Assembly (NCBI GenBank): GCA_015233195.1
Contig: JADFYE010000014.1
Span: 1 to 60,432, forward strand
Direction: 5' to 3'
Length of the DNA stretch: 60,432 nucleotides
DNA from: Candidatus Omnitrophota bacterium
GTDB lineage: Bacteria > Omnitrophota > Gorgyraeia > Zapsychrales > Zapsychraceae
A program made the translations under genes and the position numbers. Shown here piece by piece: positions 16,959 to 25,203 of the stretch; positions within the stretch are counted from its first letter, which is position 1; every line of letters begins with the position of its first letter. Below the pieces are notes generated by a model. It was not told where the DNA came from, made no database searches, and was given only the letters and a program-made list of their open reading frames with translations.

Positions 16959-18203
16959 ATGGTTAAGAAATTTTTTAAACAAAAGTTTTTTTGCGGTTTG
17001 GATTTAGGTGCCAACCGTATAAAAGTCGCGATATTAAAAACCTCGCCGGTTGAAGGGCAATATGAATTGATCGGTGATTCAATAAGTAAAGTCCATGGTT
17101 TTAAAAAATCTTCAGTAACTGATATCGCAGAATTATCTGAAAGTATTCGTTCAGCTGTGCAATCCGCCGCGCAAAAAGCGCAAGTAAAAGTCAAAGAATT
17201 GAATTTGGGTTTAGGTAGTGATTTAGTGGTCAGTCGACGTACTGGTACTACCATTCCTCTGGTCGAAAAAGGTCACAAAGTTATTACAGAGCGGGATCTG
17301 TATAGATTGCGTAATTTAGCCAAAATGTTAAGTTCTAAAATTGACGAGGAACTCATTCATGACATTCCTCAGTATTACAACGTTGATGATGATAATCAGG
17401 CGCTGAATCCGGTTGGTTTGTACGCGCGTAAATTAGAGATCAATACTTTGATGATATTAGTGAATGCGAATCGACTGCGTAATATTTTTAAATCTGTTAG
17501 CCAAGCCGGATATGAAATATCGAACGTCATGTTCAACACTTACGCGTCAGCTTCAGTAGTTTTACGGGATCAAGATAGTTTACGGGGGTGTGGACTGCTG
17601 GATATTGGCGCGCAATCTACAAATATATTGGTTTTTAAAAATGGCAGTTTAAAATTTTTTGATAAAATTAATGTCGGCAGTGACGATCTTAGTCAGGCAG
17701 TAGCGGATACATTAGGAGTGTCTTTTGATCTGGCTGAAAGCATCAAACGTTCACATGGCTATGCTTTAGCTGGAGAGCATGACGCGAATGAAGAAATATT
17801 GATAAAACAAAGTAATGCTTATAAGCCGATTAAACGCGGCGCGATCTTTGATGCTTTAGATAAAAAAGTTGAAGAATATACTGAACAGTTAAAAGCATTT
17901 ATTTTAAAAGAACATTTGTATGATGACATGGCTGACGGGATGGTAGTTATAGGCGGTGGTTCATTACTTCCGGGTTTGATAGAGCGAATCAGCCAAAAAT
18001 TAACTATTCCCGCAAATACTGGACGATTGCGGCATATTCATCATCCTCAAGCAACGTATGTATCCGAGTTGATTCCTGCTGTTGGTTTAGCTATGCAAGG
18101 GTTTAAGACTAAACCGCTTCCTTGGGATGGGTTGGGCAAAGATAACCGCGGAGTAAAACACATCTTTTCTAAACTTCATGATCTCTACCAAGAATACTTC
18201 TAA
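16959..18203 (+). CDS. ftsA: Cell-division protein FtsA
   Basis: FtsA is an actin-like ATPase that anchors FtsZ filaments to the membrane. The 414 residues show the phosphate-1 loop CGLDLGANRIKVAIL, the SHS2/1C insertion, the phosphate-2 segment GCGLLDIGAQSTNILVFKNG, and the adenosine motif VVIGGGSLLPGL. The C-terminal IFSKLHDLYQEYF is a plausible amphipathic membrane-targeting helix. A strong terminator follows at once. The expected downstream partner ftsZ is not here or anywhere in the window. Confidence 0.93.
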   Translation: MVKKFFKQKFFCGLDLGANRIKVAILKTSPVEGQYELIGDSISKVHGFKKSSVTDIAELSESIRSAVQSAAQKAQVKVKELNLGLGSDLVVSRRTGTTIPLVEKGHKVITERDLYRLRNLAKMLSSKIDEELIHDIPQYYNVDDDNQALNPVGLYARKLEINTLMILVNANRLRNIFKSVSQAGYEISNVMFNTYASASVVLRDQDSLRGCGLLDIGAQSTNILVFKNGSLKFFDKINVGSDDLSQAVADTLGVSFDLAESIKRSHGYALAGEHDANEEILIKQSNAYKPIKRGAIFDALDKKVEEYTEQLKAFILKEHLYDDMADGMVVIGGGSLLPGLIERISQKLTIPANTGRLRHIHHPQATYVSELIPAVGLAMQGFKTKPLPWDGLGKDNRGVKHIFSKLHDLYQEYF

Positions 18204-18252
18204 CCGGCTCCGCAGATGACGCATCTGCGGAGCCGGTTTATTTTAATCTTCT
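18202..18252 (+). terminator. Strong terminator at the end of the dcw cluster
   Basis: A perfect 17-bp stem, 18202-18218 (AACCGGCTCCGCAGATG) with 18222-18238 and an ACG loop, is followed by TTTATTTTAATCTT. It ends the + strand cluster and, because the minus-strand gene stops at 18238, may serve transcription from both sides, although the T-run is better for the + strand. Confidence 0.9.
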
Positions 18253-18576
18253 CGTTAAATGATACCGCACGTCTTTTAAGGTGTGGTGCATTCTTTGGAT
18301 CCCGTTAAAAATATACAATACCCAAAATGCTATTAATAAGAGGATGAATATGCCAATAGCTGCATAATAAGTTTGAGCTATTAACGCTCTTTCAGCTATA
18401 GTTGCAAATTTTGTTTGACTCGACAGGTCGATGACTGTAAAAATATTTATAAACCAGAATATGAATAGCACGATTAGAATGAATTGAAAGAAAATGTAGT
18501 AAAGGTGCCGCATCATCCATTTCGCTATGATGTTATCCCAGTGGCGAACTTTGTCCATCAAGTCTTTATAGGTCAT
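18238..18576 (-). CDS. Small two-helix membrane protein of unknown function
   Basis: A 112-residue protein with two clear membrane helices, around residues 25-47 and 70-92. A polar loop separates them (SSQTKFATIAERALIAQTYY), and the C-terminal tail is basic (RMHHTLKDVRYHLTRRLK). A good ribosome-binding site, TAGGAG, lies seven bases before the ATG on the minus strand. I do not recognise a family. It is the only minus-strand gene in the first 41 kb and is divergent from the response-regulator gene. The 154-base gap between them is AT-rich and must hold both promoters. Confidence 0.7.
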   Translation of the reverse strand: MTYKDLMDKVRHWDNIIAKWMMRHLYYIFFQFILIVLFIFWFINIFTVIDLSSQTKFATIAERALIAQTYYAAIGIFILLLIAFWVLYIFNGIQRMHHTLKDVRYHLTRRLK

Positions 18577-18730
18577 TTTAGTCTCCTAAATTTTTTTGAT
18601 GATTAATATGGATATTTTATATCTATTTTTGCTTATATATCAATATTAATTAAAAGTTTTGAAAAAAATGTACGCATGGTAATATATAAAAACAAGTCAT
18701 GTTATTATAAATGTAATATTAGGAGGACAC

Positions 18731-19096
18731 ATGTCACATAAGATTCTATTGGTCGATGATGAGCGTATAAATACCGCATTAATGCGATTCAGTTTAACTC
18801 AGTTTGGGTATAAAGTTTTTGCGGCATTTGACGGAGAGGAAGGCTTGGCTTTGGTTGAGAAAGAAAAACCAGATTTGATAGTCTTAGACGTGTTGATGCC
18901 AAAGATGAATGGTTTTGAATTTATGACAGAGCTAAAACGTATGCAAGGCATGGATATTGTGCCAGTAATAATGTTGACTTCTAATGAGACTATGGAAGAT
19001 ATATTCAGGCTGGAGGGGGTTAAAGGATATTTTGTTAAGCCAGTGGATTTTGTTCAATTACAGCAAAAAATAGAAGAATGTTTGGATAAAAAATGA
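18731..19096 (+). CDS. Single-domain response regulator (CheY-like)
   Basis: The 121-residue protein is one receiver domain without an output domain. The acidic pocket is VDDE (D9-D10), the phosphoacceptor is D53 in LDVLMPKMNG, the switch threonine is in MLTSNE (about residue 82), and the conserved lysine is K103 in YFVKPVD. It has a textbook Shine-Dalgarno, AGGAGG, six bases before the ATG. No histidine kinase is encoded nearby, so its partner and output are unknown. The stop overlaps the next start (ATGA). Confidence 0.93.
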   Translation: MSHKILLVDDERINTALMRFSLTQFGYKVFAAFDGEEGLALVEKEKPDLIVLDVLMPKMNGFEFMTELKRMQGMDIVPVIMLTSNETMEDIFRLEGVKGYFVKPVDFVQLQQKIEECLDKK

Positions 19097-20310
19097 TTAA
19101 TTCTCCAGAATTATTAGCTCCAGCTGGAGATTGGCCTTCGGTAAAAGCTGCGGTTGCGGGTGGGGCGGATAGTGTTTATTTCGGAGTTAAGAGTATTAAT
19201 ATGCGGCATTTAGCCACAAACTTCGACGCGCTTGAATTAAGTAAGGTTATGGATTTTTTGCGTGAACATAAACGCAAAGGTTATTTGACTTTAAATACTA
19301 TTTTAATGGACGGAGATTTAGCTAAAGCTGAGAATGTTTTGCAGGAAGCTAAAAAAGCCGGAGTGAACGCGATTATTTTATGGGATATGGCTGCTTTGAA
19401 AATGGCGAAAGATTTGGGATTGGAAATACATTTATCAACTCAAGCCAGCGTTGCGAATTATGAGGCGTTAAAATTTTATCAGGGTTTAGGGGTAAAGAGA
19501 GTAGTGTTGGCACGTGAATGCACGTTAGATGATATTACGCGTATAGTACAACTAAAACGCCGCGAAAATTTACCTTGTGAGATTGAGACTTTTATTCACG
19601 GTGCAATGTGCGTTAGTATAAGCGGCAGATGTTTTTTATCTCAATATTCGCATGGACGTTCTGCTAATAAAGGACAGTGTATTCAGCCTTGCCGCAGGGA
19701 ATATTTGATTAAAGATGTGGATCAGGAAGCGGAATTTATTTTAGGTCAGGATTATGTTTTGAGCCCTAAAGATTTATGTACTGTAGATTTTATTGACGAG
19801 CTGATTAAAGCTGGAATAGATTCATTTAAAATCGAAGGTCGGATGCGTTCGCCGGAATACATCAGAGTAGCAGTCGGGGTTTATCGTAAAGCAATTGATG
19901 CGTTTTATGAAGGCAAATTAGATGTGCCGTTAAAGAATGAATTGAAAGAGCAGTTGTATACAGTATATAATCGAGGGTTCTCGACCGGGTTTTATTTCGG
20001 TCAGCCGCAAGATGCAGTCAGCCGTACGCTGGAACATGAATATGAGAAAGTTTATATCGGCGAGGTAATGAAGTTTTTTAAAAAGATCAATGTGGCACAA
20101 ATCCGTCTGCAAGCCGCTGATCTTAATAAAGGTGATATTTTGATATTTATTGGGAAATCAACTCCCGCTGAATTTGTTACGGCTGAAGAGATCCAGAAGG
20201 ATAATGTTTTTATTGATAAAGCTGAACGGGGTATGCACATTGGGGTAAAAGTTCCATTCAATGTTAATCCGAGAGATAAAGTTTATATTTGGAAAAGGAG
20301 AATTAAATGA
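19093..20310 (+). CDS. Peptidase U32 family protein (TrhP/YegQ-like)
   Basis: The 405-residue protein starts with [27 protein letters not shown] and carries the U32 signature [19 protein letters not shown], followed by the cysteine-bearing [13 protein letters not shown] that in characterised members binds an Fe-S cluster. Members of this clade (TrhP) hydroxylate uridine-34 of tRNA using prephenate. Others were described as collagenase-like peptidases. The length and the C-terminal beta domain favour TrhP, but the assignment is by resemblance only. It overlaps both neighbours by four bases, so it is co-translated with the response regulator and trpB2. Confidence 0.85.
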   Translation: MINSPELLAPAGDWPSVKAAVAGGADSVYFGVKSINMRHLATNFDALELSKVMDFLREHKRKGYLTLNTILMDGDLAKAENVLQEAKKAGVNAIILWDMAALKMAKDLGLEIHLSTQASVANYEALKFYQGLGVKRVVLARECTLDDITRIVQLKRRENLPCEIETFIHGAMCVSISGRCFLSQYSHGRSANKGQCIQPCRREYLIKDVDQEAEFILGQDYVLSPKDLCTVDFIDELIKAGIDSFKIEGRMRSPEYIRVAVGVYRKAIDAFYEGKLDVPLKNELKEQLYTVYNRGFSTGFYFGQPQDAVSRTLEHEYEKVYIGEVMKFFKKINVAQIRLQAADLNKGDILIFIGKSTPAEFVTAEEIQKDNVFIDKAERGMHIGVKVPFNVNPRDKVYIWKRRIK

Positions 20311-21698
20311 AAGAGATTAATGTTTACTTAGACCCTAAAGAAATGCCGCGTAAATGGTACAACTTGGCTGCTGATCTCCCGACGCCGATGCTTCCGCCTT
20401 TAACTGCGGATGGAAAACCAATTACGCCTGAATCTTTAGCTCCAGTATTCCCGATGAATTTGATTGAACAGGAAGTCAGTCATGAAAGATGGATCGATAT
20501 TCCGGAACCGGTTTTGGATATTTTATGCAGATGGCGTCCAGTCCCTTTACGTCGGGCGATTGGGTTAGAAGCTTATTTAAAAACTCCGGCGAGGATCTAT
20601 TATAAAGATGAAAGTGTAAGTCCCGCAGGAAGTCATAAGACTAATTCGGCGATACCACAAGCTTGGTACAACAAACAATTTGGGATTAAACGTTTAGTAA
20701 CTGAGACGGGGGCTGGGCAGTGGGGTACAGCATTATCATTAGCGTGTAATTTTATCGGGCTGGAATGTAAAGTTTATATGGTTAGGGTAAGTTTTGATCA
20801 AAAACCGATGCGTAAGACTTTAATGCAGATTTGGGGCGGGCATTGCGTCAGCAGTCCGAGCGAATATACTCATGCTGGACGAGAAATGTTGAAAAAAGAT
20901 CCTAATACTCCGGGTAGTTTGGGGATAGCGATTAGTGAGGCTATTGAAGAAGCGGTGTCAGATAAAAAGGGTACGACCCGTTATGCTTTAGGCAGCGTCT
21001 TGAATCATGTGCTTTTGCATCAGACTATAATTGGTTTGGAAGCTAAAAAACAATTGGCTTTGATAGGAGAGAAAACGCCGGATGTGGTTATTGGCTGCGC
21101 TGGAGGCGGAAGTAATTTCGCAGGCATTTCTTTCCCGTTCGTCGCTGATAAAATAAATGGTAGTAAGATCACGATTATACCTGTAGAATCAGCGTCTTGT
21201 CCTAAAATGACTAGAGGTGAATTTGCTTATGATTTTGGTGATACCGCAGGCATGACGCCGTTATTACCTATGAATACAATTGGTCATGATTTTGTTCCAG
21301 CGCCGGTTCATGCCGGAGGATTACGTTATCATGGTATGGCGCCTTTAGTGAGTCAGGCTGTGGTCGAAGGATTGCTAGCTCCTCGGGCGTGTGATCAGTT
21401 GGATGCTTATAAGGCTGCGGCTTTATGGGCTAAGACTGAAGGGATGATTTGTGCCCCTGAAACCAGTCACGCGATAGCCGCGACTATTGATGAGGCGATT
21501 AAAGCGCGTGAAGAAGGTAAAGAAAAAGTAATTTTATTCTCGTATAGCGGTCATGGGCTTTTAGATCTTATGGGATATGATAAATATTTGTCAGGGCAGT
21601 TAGAAGGTTATACTTTGCCGGATGAAGAATTAAAAGCGTCGATGCAGGTGTTGAAAAAAATGCCGAAAGCTAAAATACATAAAACCGGCAAATGGTAG
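20307..21698 (+). CDS. Tryptophan synthase beta-like protein, TrpB2 type
   Basis: This 463-residue PLP enzyme matches the long TrpB2 branch (ordinary TrpB is about 400 residues). It has the N-terminal extension with [29 protein letters not shown] with the PLP lysine K111, [15 protein letters not shown], and the phosphate loop [12 protein letters not shown]. TrpB2 condenses serine and indole but often acts without TrpA. No trpA is nearby. It overlaps the U32 gene by four bases. Whether it serves tryptophan synthesis, indole salvage or another serine reaction cannot be told from context. Confidence 0.9.
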   Translation: MKEINVYLDPKEMPRKWYNLAADLPTPMLPPLTADGKPITPESLAPVFPMNLIEQEVSHERWIDIPEPVLDILCRWRPVPLRRAIGLEAYLKTPARIYYKDESVSPAGSHKTNSAIPQAWYNKQFGIKRLVTETGAGQWGTALSLACNFIGLECKVYMVRVSFDQKPMRKTLMQIWGGHCVSSPSEYTHAGREMLKKDPNTPGSLGIAISEAIEEAVSDKKGTTRYALGSVLNHVLLHQTIIGLEAKKQLALIGEKTPDVVIGCAGGGSNFAGISFPFVADKINGSKITIIPVESASCPKMTRGEFAYDFGDTAGMTPLLPMNTIGHDFVPAPVHAGGLRYHGMAPLVSQAVVEGLLAPRACDQLDAYKAAALWAKTEGMICAPETSHAIAATIDEAIKAREEGKEKVILFSYSGHGLLDLMGYDKYLSGQLEGYTLPDEELKASMQVLKKMPKAKIHKTGKW

Positions 21699-21710
21699 GG
21701 TGAAGGAAAT

Positions 21711-22991
21711 ATGAAAAAAAATGATAAATTTCAATATGTTGGTTTGGCTGTGGTTTTGATCGTCGGTGTCTATTTTATAATCGGTGGATTGCGACCTGAG
21801 GATATGAAACAAAATAACACGAAATTAGCGCAGATATTAAATAAAATCAAAGGTAAAGTGCCAGCAGCAGTTATTAGTGAAGTAGCGGCTCCGGATATTG
21901 AGGGCAAATATAGTGTTTTTACTTCAAAGATCGGGTCAGCAACAAAAGAAGTGCTGCCTAAATTAGAAAAATTAAATATGTTATTTTCTAACAATGCGTC
22001 TAAAGGTAATGCTTTGTCTATTCAATTGGAAAATGACAGAAAGATTTTGGAAAATGATTTACTCGACTTAAGACTTATCAGCAATCAATTTTTACAGGAT
22101 TTGCCTGAGGATGTAAAAGTTGATGTTTCGATAAAATATTCCGCATTTAAGAAAAAAGTCGTGGAGTTGTTCGCGGGTATAGAAAAAAATATGCCGGATT
22201 TGGTAATGCGTAGAACTAAATTTTTTGAACAGTTAGATCAAGTTGTTTTGGATAATAAATTTATTGATGGAGAATCGTGCTCTAATCGAGTCAGCTGCGG
22301 GCAGAAATTATTTGAATATTTTGGTCAGGATATCCGCGACTATGATTTGGATGCGGTAACCCGGAAGTATTCGGTAGTTAAAATGTGGAATGAGATGTGG
22401 GATATATTAAAACGTGAGACGGATTTGTTGCAGAGAAACACCGTTGGCACTTATGAAACTGTTTTGAGCTCAAATGAACAGATGTTAAATATTATAAATT
22501 CTATAGTGTCTAAGCAAAGTCGATCTGGAAAAGCCATTGACCTCTTGAATGGCTGGTTGATTCAAACGGAAGATTATTGGAGTAATTTGCGTTTAGGTCA
22601 GGAACGTTTTTTGCAGAATAATAAAGTTTTTTGGGACGGGTTAGGTTTAATTAAAGAAGCGCTTGGTGATGCGGATTTAGGAGAAACCGGAGCGCTGATG
22701 AAACCCCAGATTCAGGATATTACAGAAGCGGAACAATTAATAGCTGATATTTCGCTGCAGAATAAAGATGTAGACGTGGGATTTGACGATATGATGTCAG
22801 CGTCATGGTCGATTTTTAGTATGGCGTACAATAAATGGGGGAAAGGCGATAATATTGTTACAGATTGGCAGGAAAGGCAAAGATCTTTCAATCAGAAAAT
22901 ACTGGGTGCTGCTGTAGACACTTCAGAGTTGAAAAATCGTTTGATCAGAATATTAAATGAATTAGGCACTTTAAAAGAGAAAGCAGGCTAG
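21711..22991 (+). CDS. Membrane-anchored helical protein of unknown function
   Basis: The 426-residue protein has one membrane helix near its start (about residues 9-26), then an almost entirely alpha-helical, charged region with heptad-like stretches (for example KLEKLNMLFSN and LENDRKILENDLLDLRLI). The only cysteines noticed are a close pair in CSNRVSCGQK, which could form a disulphide outside the membrane. I recognise no family. It has a GAAGG ribosome site and touches ychF directly, so it belongs to the same transcript. A structural or scaffold role at the envelope is a guess only. Confidence 0.6.
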   Translation: MKKNDKFQYVGLAVVLIVGVYFIIGGLRPEDMKQNNTKLAQILNKIKGKVPAAVISEVAAPDIEGKYSVFTSKIGSATKEVLPKLEKLNMLFSNNASKGNALSIQLENDRKILENDLLDLRLISNQFLQDLPEDVKVDVSIKYSAFKKKVVELFAGIEKNMPDLVMRRTKFFEQLDQVVLDNKFIDGESCSNRVSCGQKLFEYFGQDIRDYDLDAVTRKYSVVKMWNEMWDILKRETDLLQRNTVGTYETVLSSNEQMLNIINSIVSKQSRSGKAIDLLNGWLIQTEDYWSNLRLGQERFLQNNKVFWDGLGLIKEALGDADLGETGALMKPQIQDITEAEQLIADISLQNKDVDVGFDDMMSASWSIFSMAYNKWGKGDNIVTDWQERQRSFNQKILGAAVDTSELKNRLIRILNELGTLKEKAG

Positions 22992-24065
22992 ATGGAAATA
23001 GGTATTGTAGGTTTACCAAATGTTGGAAAGTCATCATTGTTTAATGCTTTGACCGGCGCTGGAGTAGCAGCGGAAAATTTTCCCTTCACAACCATTGAGC
23101 CTAATGTTGGAGTAGTGCCTATACCGGATGCGAGGCTGGATCATTTAGGGAAAGAATTTAACAGCCAGAAAATTACTCCGTCGGGAATAAGGTTTGTGGA
23201 CATTGCTGGGTTAGTAAAAGGCGCGAGCCAAGGAGAAGGTTTAGGAAATAAATTTTTAGGAAATATCCGTTCAGTCGAAGCTGTGGCGCATGTGGTGCGT
23301 TGTTTTGTAGACGATAATGTGGTTAATGTTATGTCGCAATTAGATCCGGTTTCTGCAGCTGAGACTATTGAAACTGAATTGTTATTAGCCGATCTTCAGC
23401 AGATTGAGAAAAGTATTGACCGGGTGCGCAAAACCGCGAAAGCCGGCGACCGTGAATCACAAAAAAAATGCGAAGTTTTGGATGTGGTAGTAGCTGAATT
23501 AGGTAAAGGCATTCCAGTCCGTCGCCAAAAAGTAGATATGGAGTTAATACGCGAGTATCAGTTATTGACTGCTAAACCGATGATGTATGTCGCAAATATT
23601 GATGAAGCTAATTCCAGACCGGATCTGGTCGAAGCTTTGCAAGCTAGGGCAGAAAAAGAAGGCGCTGGTATTGTGGTTTTATGTACGAAAATAGAGGCGG
23701 AAATTATTCAGCTTCCGCCGGAGGAGCGGGAAGAATTTTATGAGACTGCCGGAATTACTGAACCAGGATTGCATCGTTTGGCAAGGGAAGGACAAAAATT
23801 ATTGAAACAGATTTGTTTCTTAACTGCAGGAGAGAAGGAGACCCGGTCTTGGATAATTTCTGAGGGGACTAAAGCTCCGCAAGCTGCAGGTAAGATTCAT
23901 TCTGATATTGAACGCGGGTTTATCCGCGCGGAAATTTATAAATACGCGGATTTTGAAAGATTAGGTTCGTATAAAGCTGTCGTGGAGAATAAACTTATTT
24001 CGCTCGAGGGTAAAGAGTATGTGATGAAGGATGGGGACGTGGTGAATTTTAGGTTTAGTGTTTAA
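22992..24065 (+). CDS. ychF: Ribosome-associated ATPase/GTPase YchF
   Basis: YchF is a universally conserved P-loop protein of the Obg family that binds ribosomes. The 357 residues include GLPNVGKSSLFNAL (residues 6-19), the switch-II segment DIAGLVKGASQGEGLGNKFL, NIDEA in place of the usual NKxD (the change that makes YchF prefer ATP), and a C-terminal TGS-type domain. It starts immediately after the preceding stop. Behind it comes a 229-base gap with a structured repeat. Confidence 0.95.
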   Translation: MEIGIVGLPNVGKSSLFNALTGAGVAAENFPFTTIEPNVGVVPIPDARLDHLGKEFNSQKITPSGIRFVDIAGLVKGASQGEGLGNKFLGNIRSVEAVAHVVRCFVDDNVVNVMSQLDPVSAAETIETELLLADLQQIEKSIDRVRKTAKAGDRESQKKCEVLDVVVAELGKGIPVRRQKVDMELIREYQLLTAKPMMYVANIDEANSRPDLVEALQARAEKEGAGIVVLCTKIEAEIIQLPPEEREEFYETAGITEPGLHRLAREGQKLLKQICFLTAGEKETRSWIISEGTKAPQAAGKIHSDIERGFIRAEIYKYADFERLGSYKAVVENKLISLEGKEYVMKDGDVVNFRFSV

Positions 24066-24092
24066 GAAATTATTGAGAGTTTTAAAGTCATC

Positions 24093-24217
24093 GGTATTTT
24101 GCGTAACGCTGGTTAGCCCCTGCGAGGCTAAACTGCGCTCGAAGATAATTCTCGCTCTCGTACGGTAAAGCGTGTACGAACCGTGCCCGCTCGAATTATC
24201 TACGTACGCTTAATACC
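24093..24217 (+). repeat. Structured dispersed element, copy A
   Basis: This element of about 125 bases recurs in reverse orientation at 56321-56442. The outer stem GGTATTTTGCGTA (24093-24105) pairs with TACGCTTAATACC (24205-24217) at 11 of 13 positions. A second hairpin is TTAGCC-CCTGCGA-GGCTAA (24113-24131). A third, long arm is GATAATTC/GAATTATC (24144-24151 with 24193-24200), capped by CGTAC/GTACG (24159-24163 with 24174-24178). Between the two copies several stem positions change in a paired way, while loop bases such as CC-GCGA and ACGAACCGTGCCCGCTCGAA stay identical. It may be a structured RNA or a palindromic mobile repeat. Confidence 0.7.
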
Positions 24218-24248
24218 TCTGACTATAAAATATTTTATAAAATATTAG

Positions 24249-24292
24249 TTCCCTCTCCAGCCTCTGGGGAGAGGGTGGGGTGAGGGGAGGGA
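24249..24292 (+). repeat. GC-rich hairpin repeat upstream of gnd
   Basis: CCCTCTCC and GGGGAGAGGG form a hairpin with a CAGCCTCT-type loop, followed by TGGGGTGAGGGGAGGG. The first 28 bases are identical to the copy inside the second giant gene at 36981. The trailing GAGGGGAGGG sits 2-3 bases before the gnd ATG and supplies its ribosome-binding purines. Confidence 0.85.
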
Positions 24293-24294
24293 AT

Positions 24295-25203
24295 ATGAAA
24301 ATAGGATTTGTCGGTCTGGGCCGGATGGGTTTGAATATGGTTCAGCGTTTGTTGAATGATGGGCATGAGATTGTGGCATATGCGCGTAAAGAATCTTCCC
24401 GCGAACCTGCTAAAAAAATGGGAGCTGAAACTGTGGCTTCACTTGAAGCACTGGTCGATAAATTGGAGGCTCCTCGAAAGATTTGGGTAATGGTGCCTGA
24501 AGGTGAAGCTACTGAAGAGACTATCCGGGAATTATGGAATCTGCTGGATAAGGGCGATATTGTGGTTGATGGCGGTAATTCAAATTATAAAGATTCTATT
24601 CGTCGGGCTAAAACTTATATTCCCAAGGGGCTGGGATTTATTGATTGCGGTACCAGCGGCGGGATATGGGGTTTGAAAATTGGTTATTGTCTGATGTATG
24701 GGGGAGAAAAAGAATTTGTTGCTCAGTTAGAGCCGGTATTTAAATCATTAGCGCCCAAGGACGGATATTTACACGTCGGACCAAGCGGGTCAGGGCATTT
24801 TGTTAAGATGATGCATAATGGAATTGAATACGCGATTCTGCAGGCGTACGCGGAAGGGTTTGAGATTTTAAATGCTAAAAAAGAATTTAATATTGATCTT
24901 CCGTCTGTGGCGCATTTGTGGAATCAAGGGAGTGTGGTTAGGTCATGGCTTTTGGAATTGGCAGAAGACGCTTTGAAAAAAGATCCGAAATTGGAAAATA
25001 TTAAAGGTTACGTTGACGATTCTGGTGAGGGACGCTGGAGTGCTAAAGAAGCAATTGATATTGATGTGCCTGCGCCGACTATTACTTTGGCGTTGTTTGA
25101 GCGTTTTCGTTCTCGTCAGGAACAATCGTTTGGGAATAAGTTTATTGCGGCGTTGAGGAATGAATTCGGCGGGCATGAGGTGAAAAAAAGTGGGCGAATT
25201 TGA
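24295..25203 (+). CDS. gnd: 6-phosphogluconate dehydrogenase, decarboxylating (short type)
   Basis: The enzyme oxidises 6-phosphogluconate to ribulose 5-phosphate and CO2. I choose the ATG at 24295, which gives the canonical Rossmann start MKIGFVGLGRMGLNMV. An ATG at 24280 would read through the repeat sequence. At 302 residues it belongs to the short class, unlike the 470-residue form. Motifs seen are DGGNSNYKDSIRRA, the substrate segment CGTSGGIWGL, and GHFVKMMHNGIEY with the catalytic lysine. It overlaps zwf by 14 bases, so both oxidative pentose phosphate enzymes are made together. Confidence 0.93.
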   Translation: MKIGFVGLGRMGLNMVQRLLNDGHEIVAYARKESSREPAKKMGAETVASLEALVDKLEAPRKIWVMVPEGEATEETIRELWNLLDKGDIVVDGGNSNYKDSIRRAKTYIPKGLGFIDCGTSGGIWGLKIGYCLMYGGEKEFVAQLEPVFKSLAPKDGYLHVGPSGSGHFVKMMHNGIEYAILQAYAEGFEILNAKKEFNIDLPSVAHLWNQGSVVRSWLLELAEDALKKDPKLENIKGYVDDSGEGRWSAKEAIDIDVPAPTITLALFERFRSRQEQSFGNKFIAALRNEFGGHEVKKSGRI

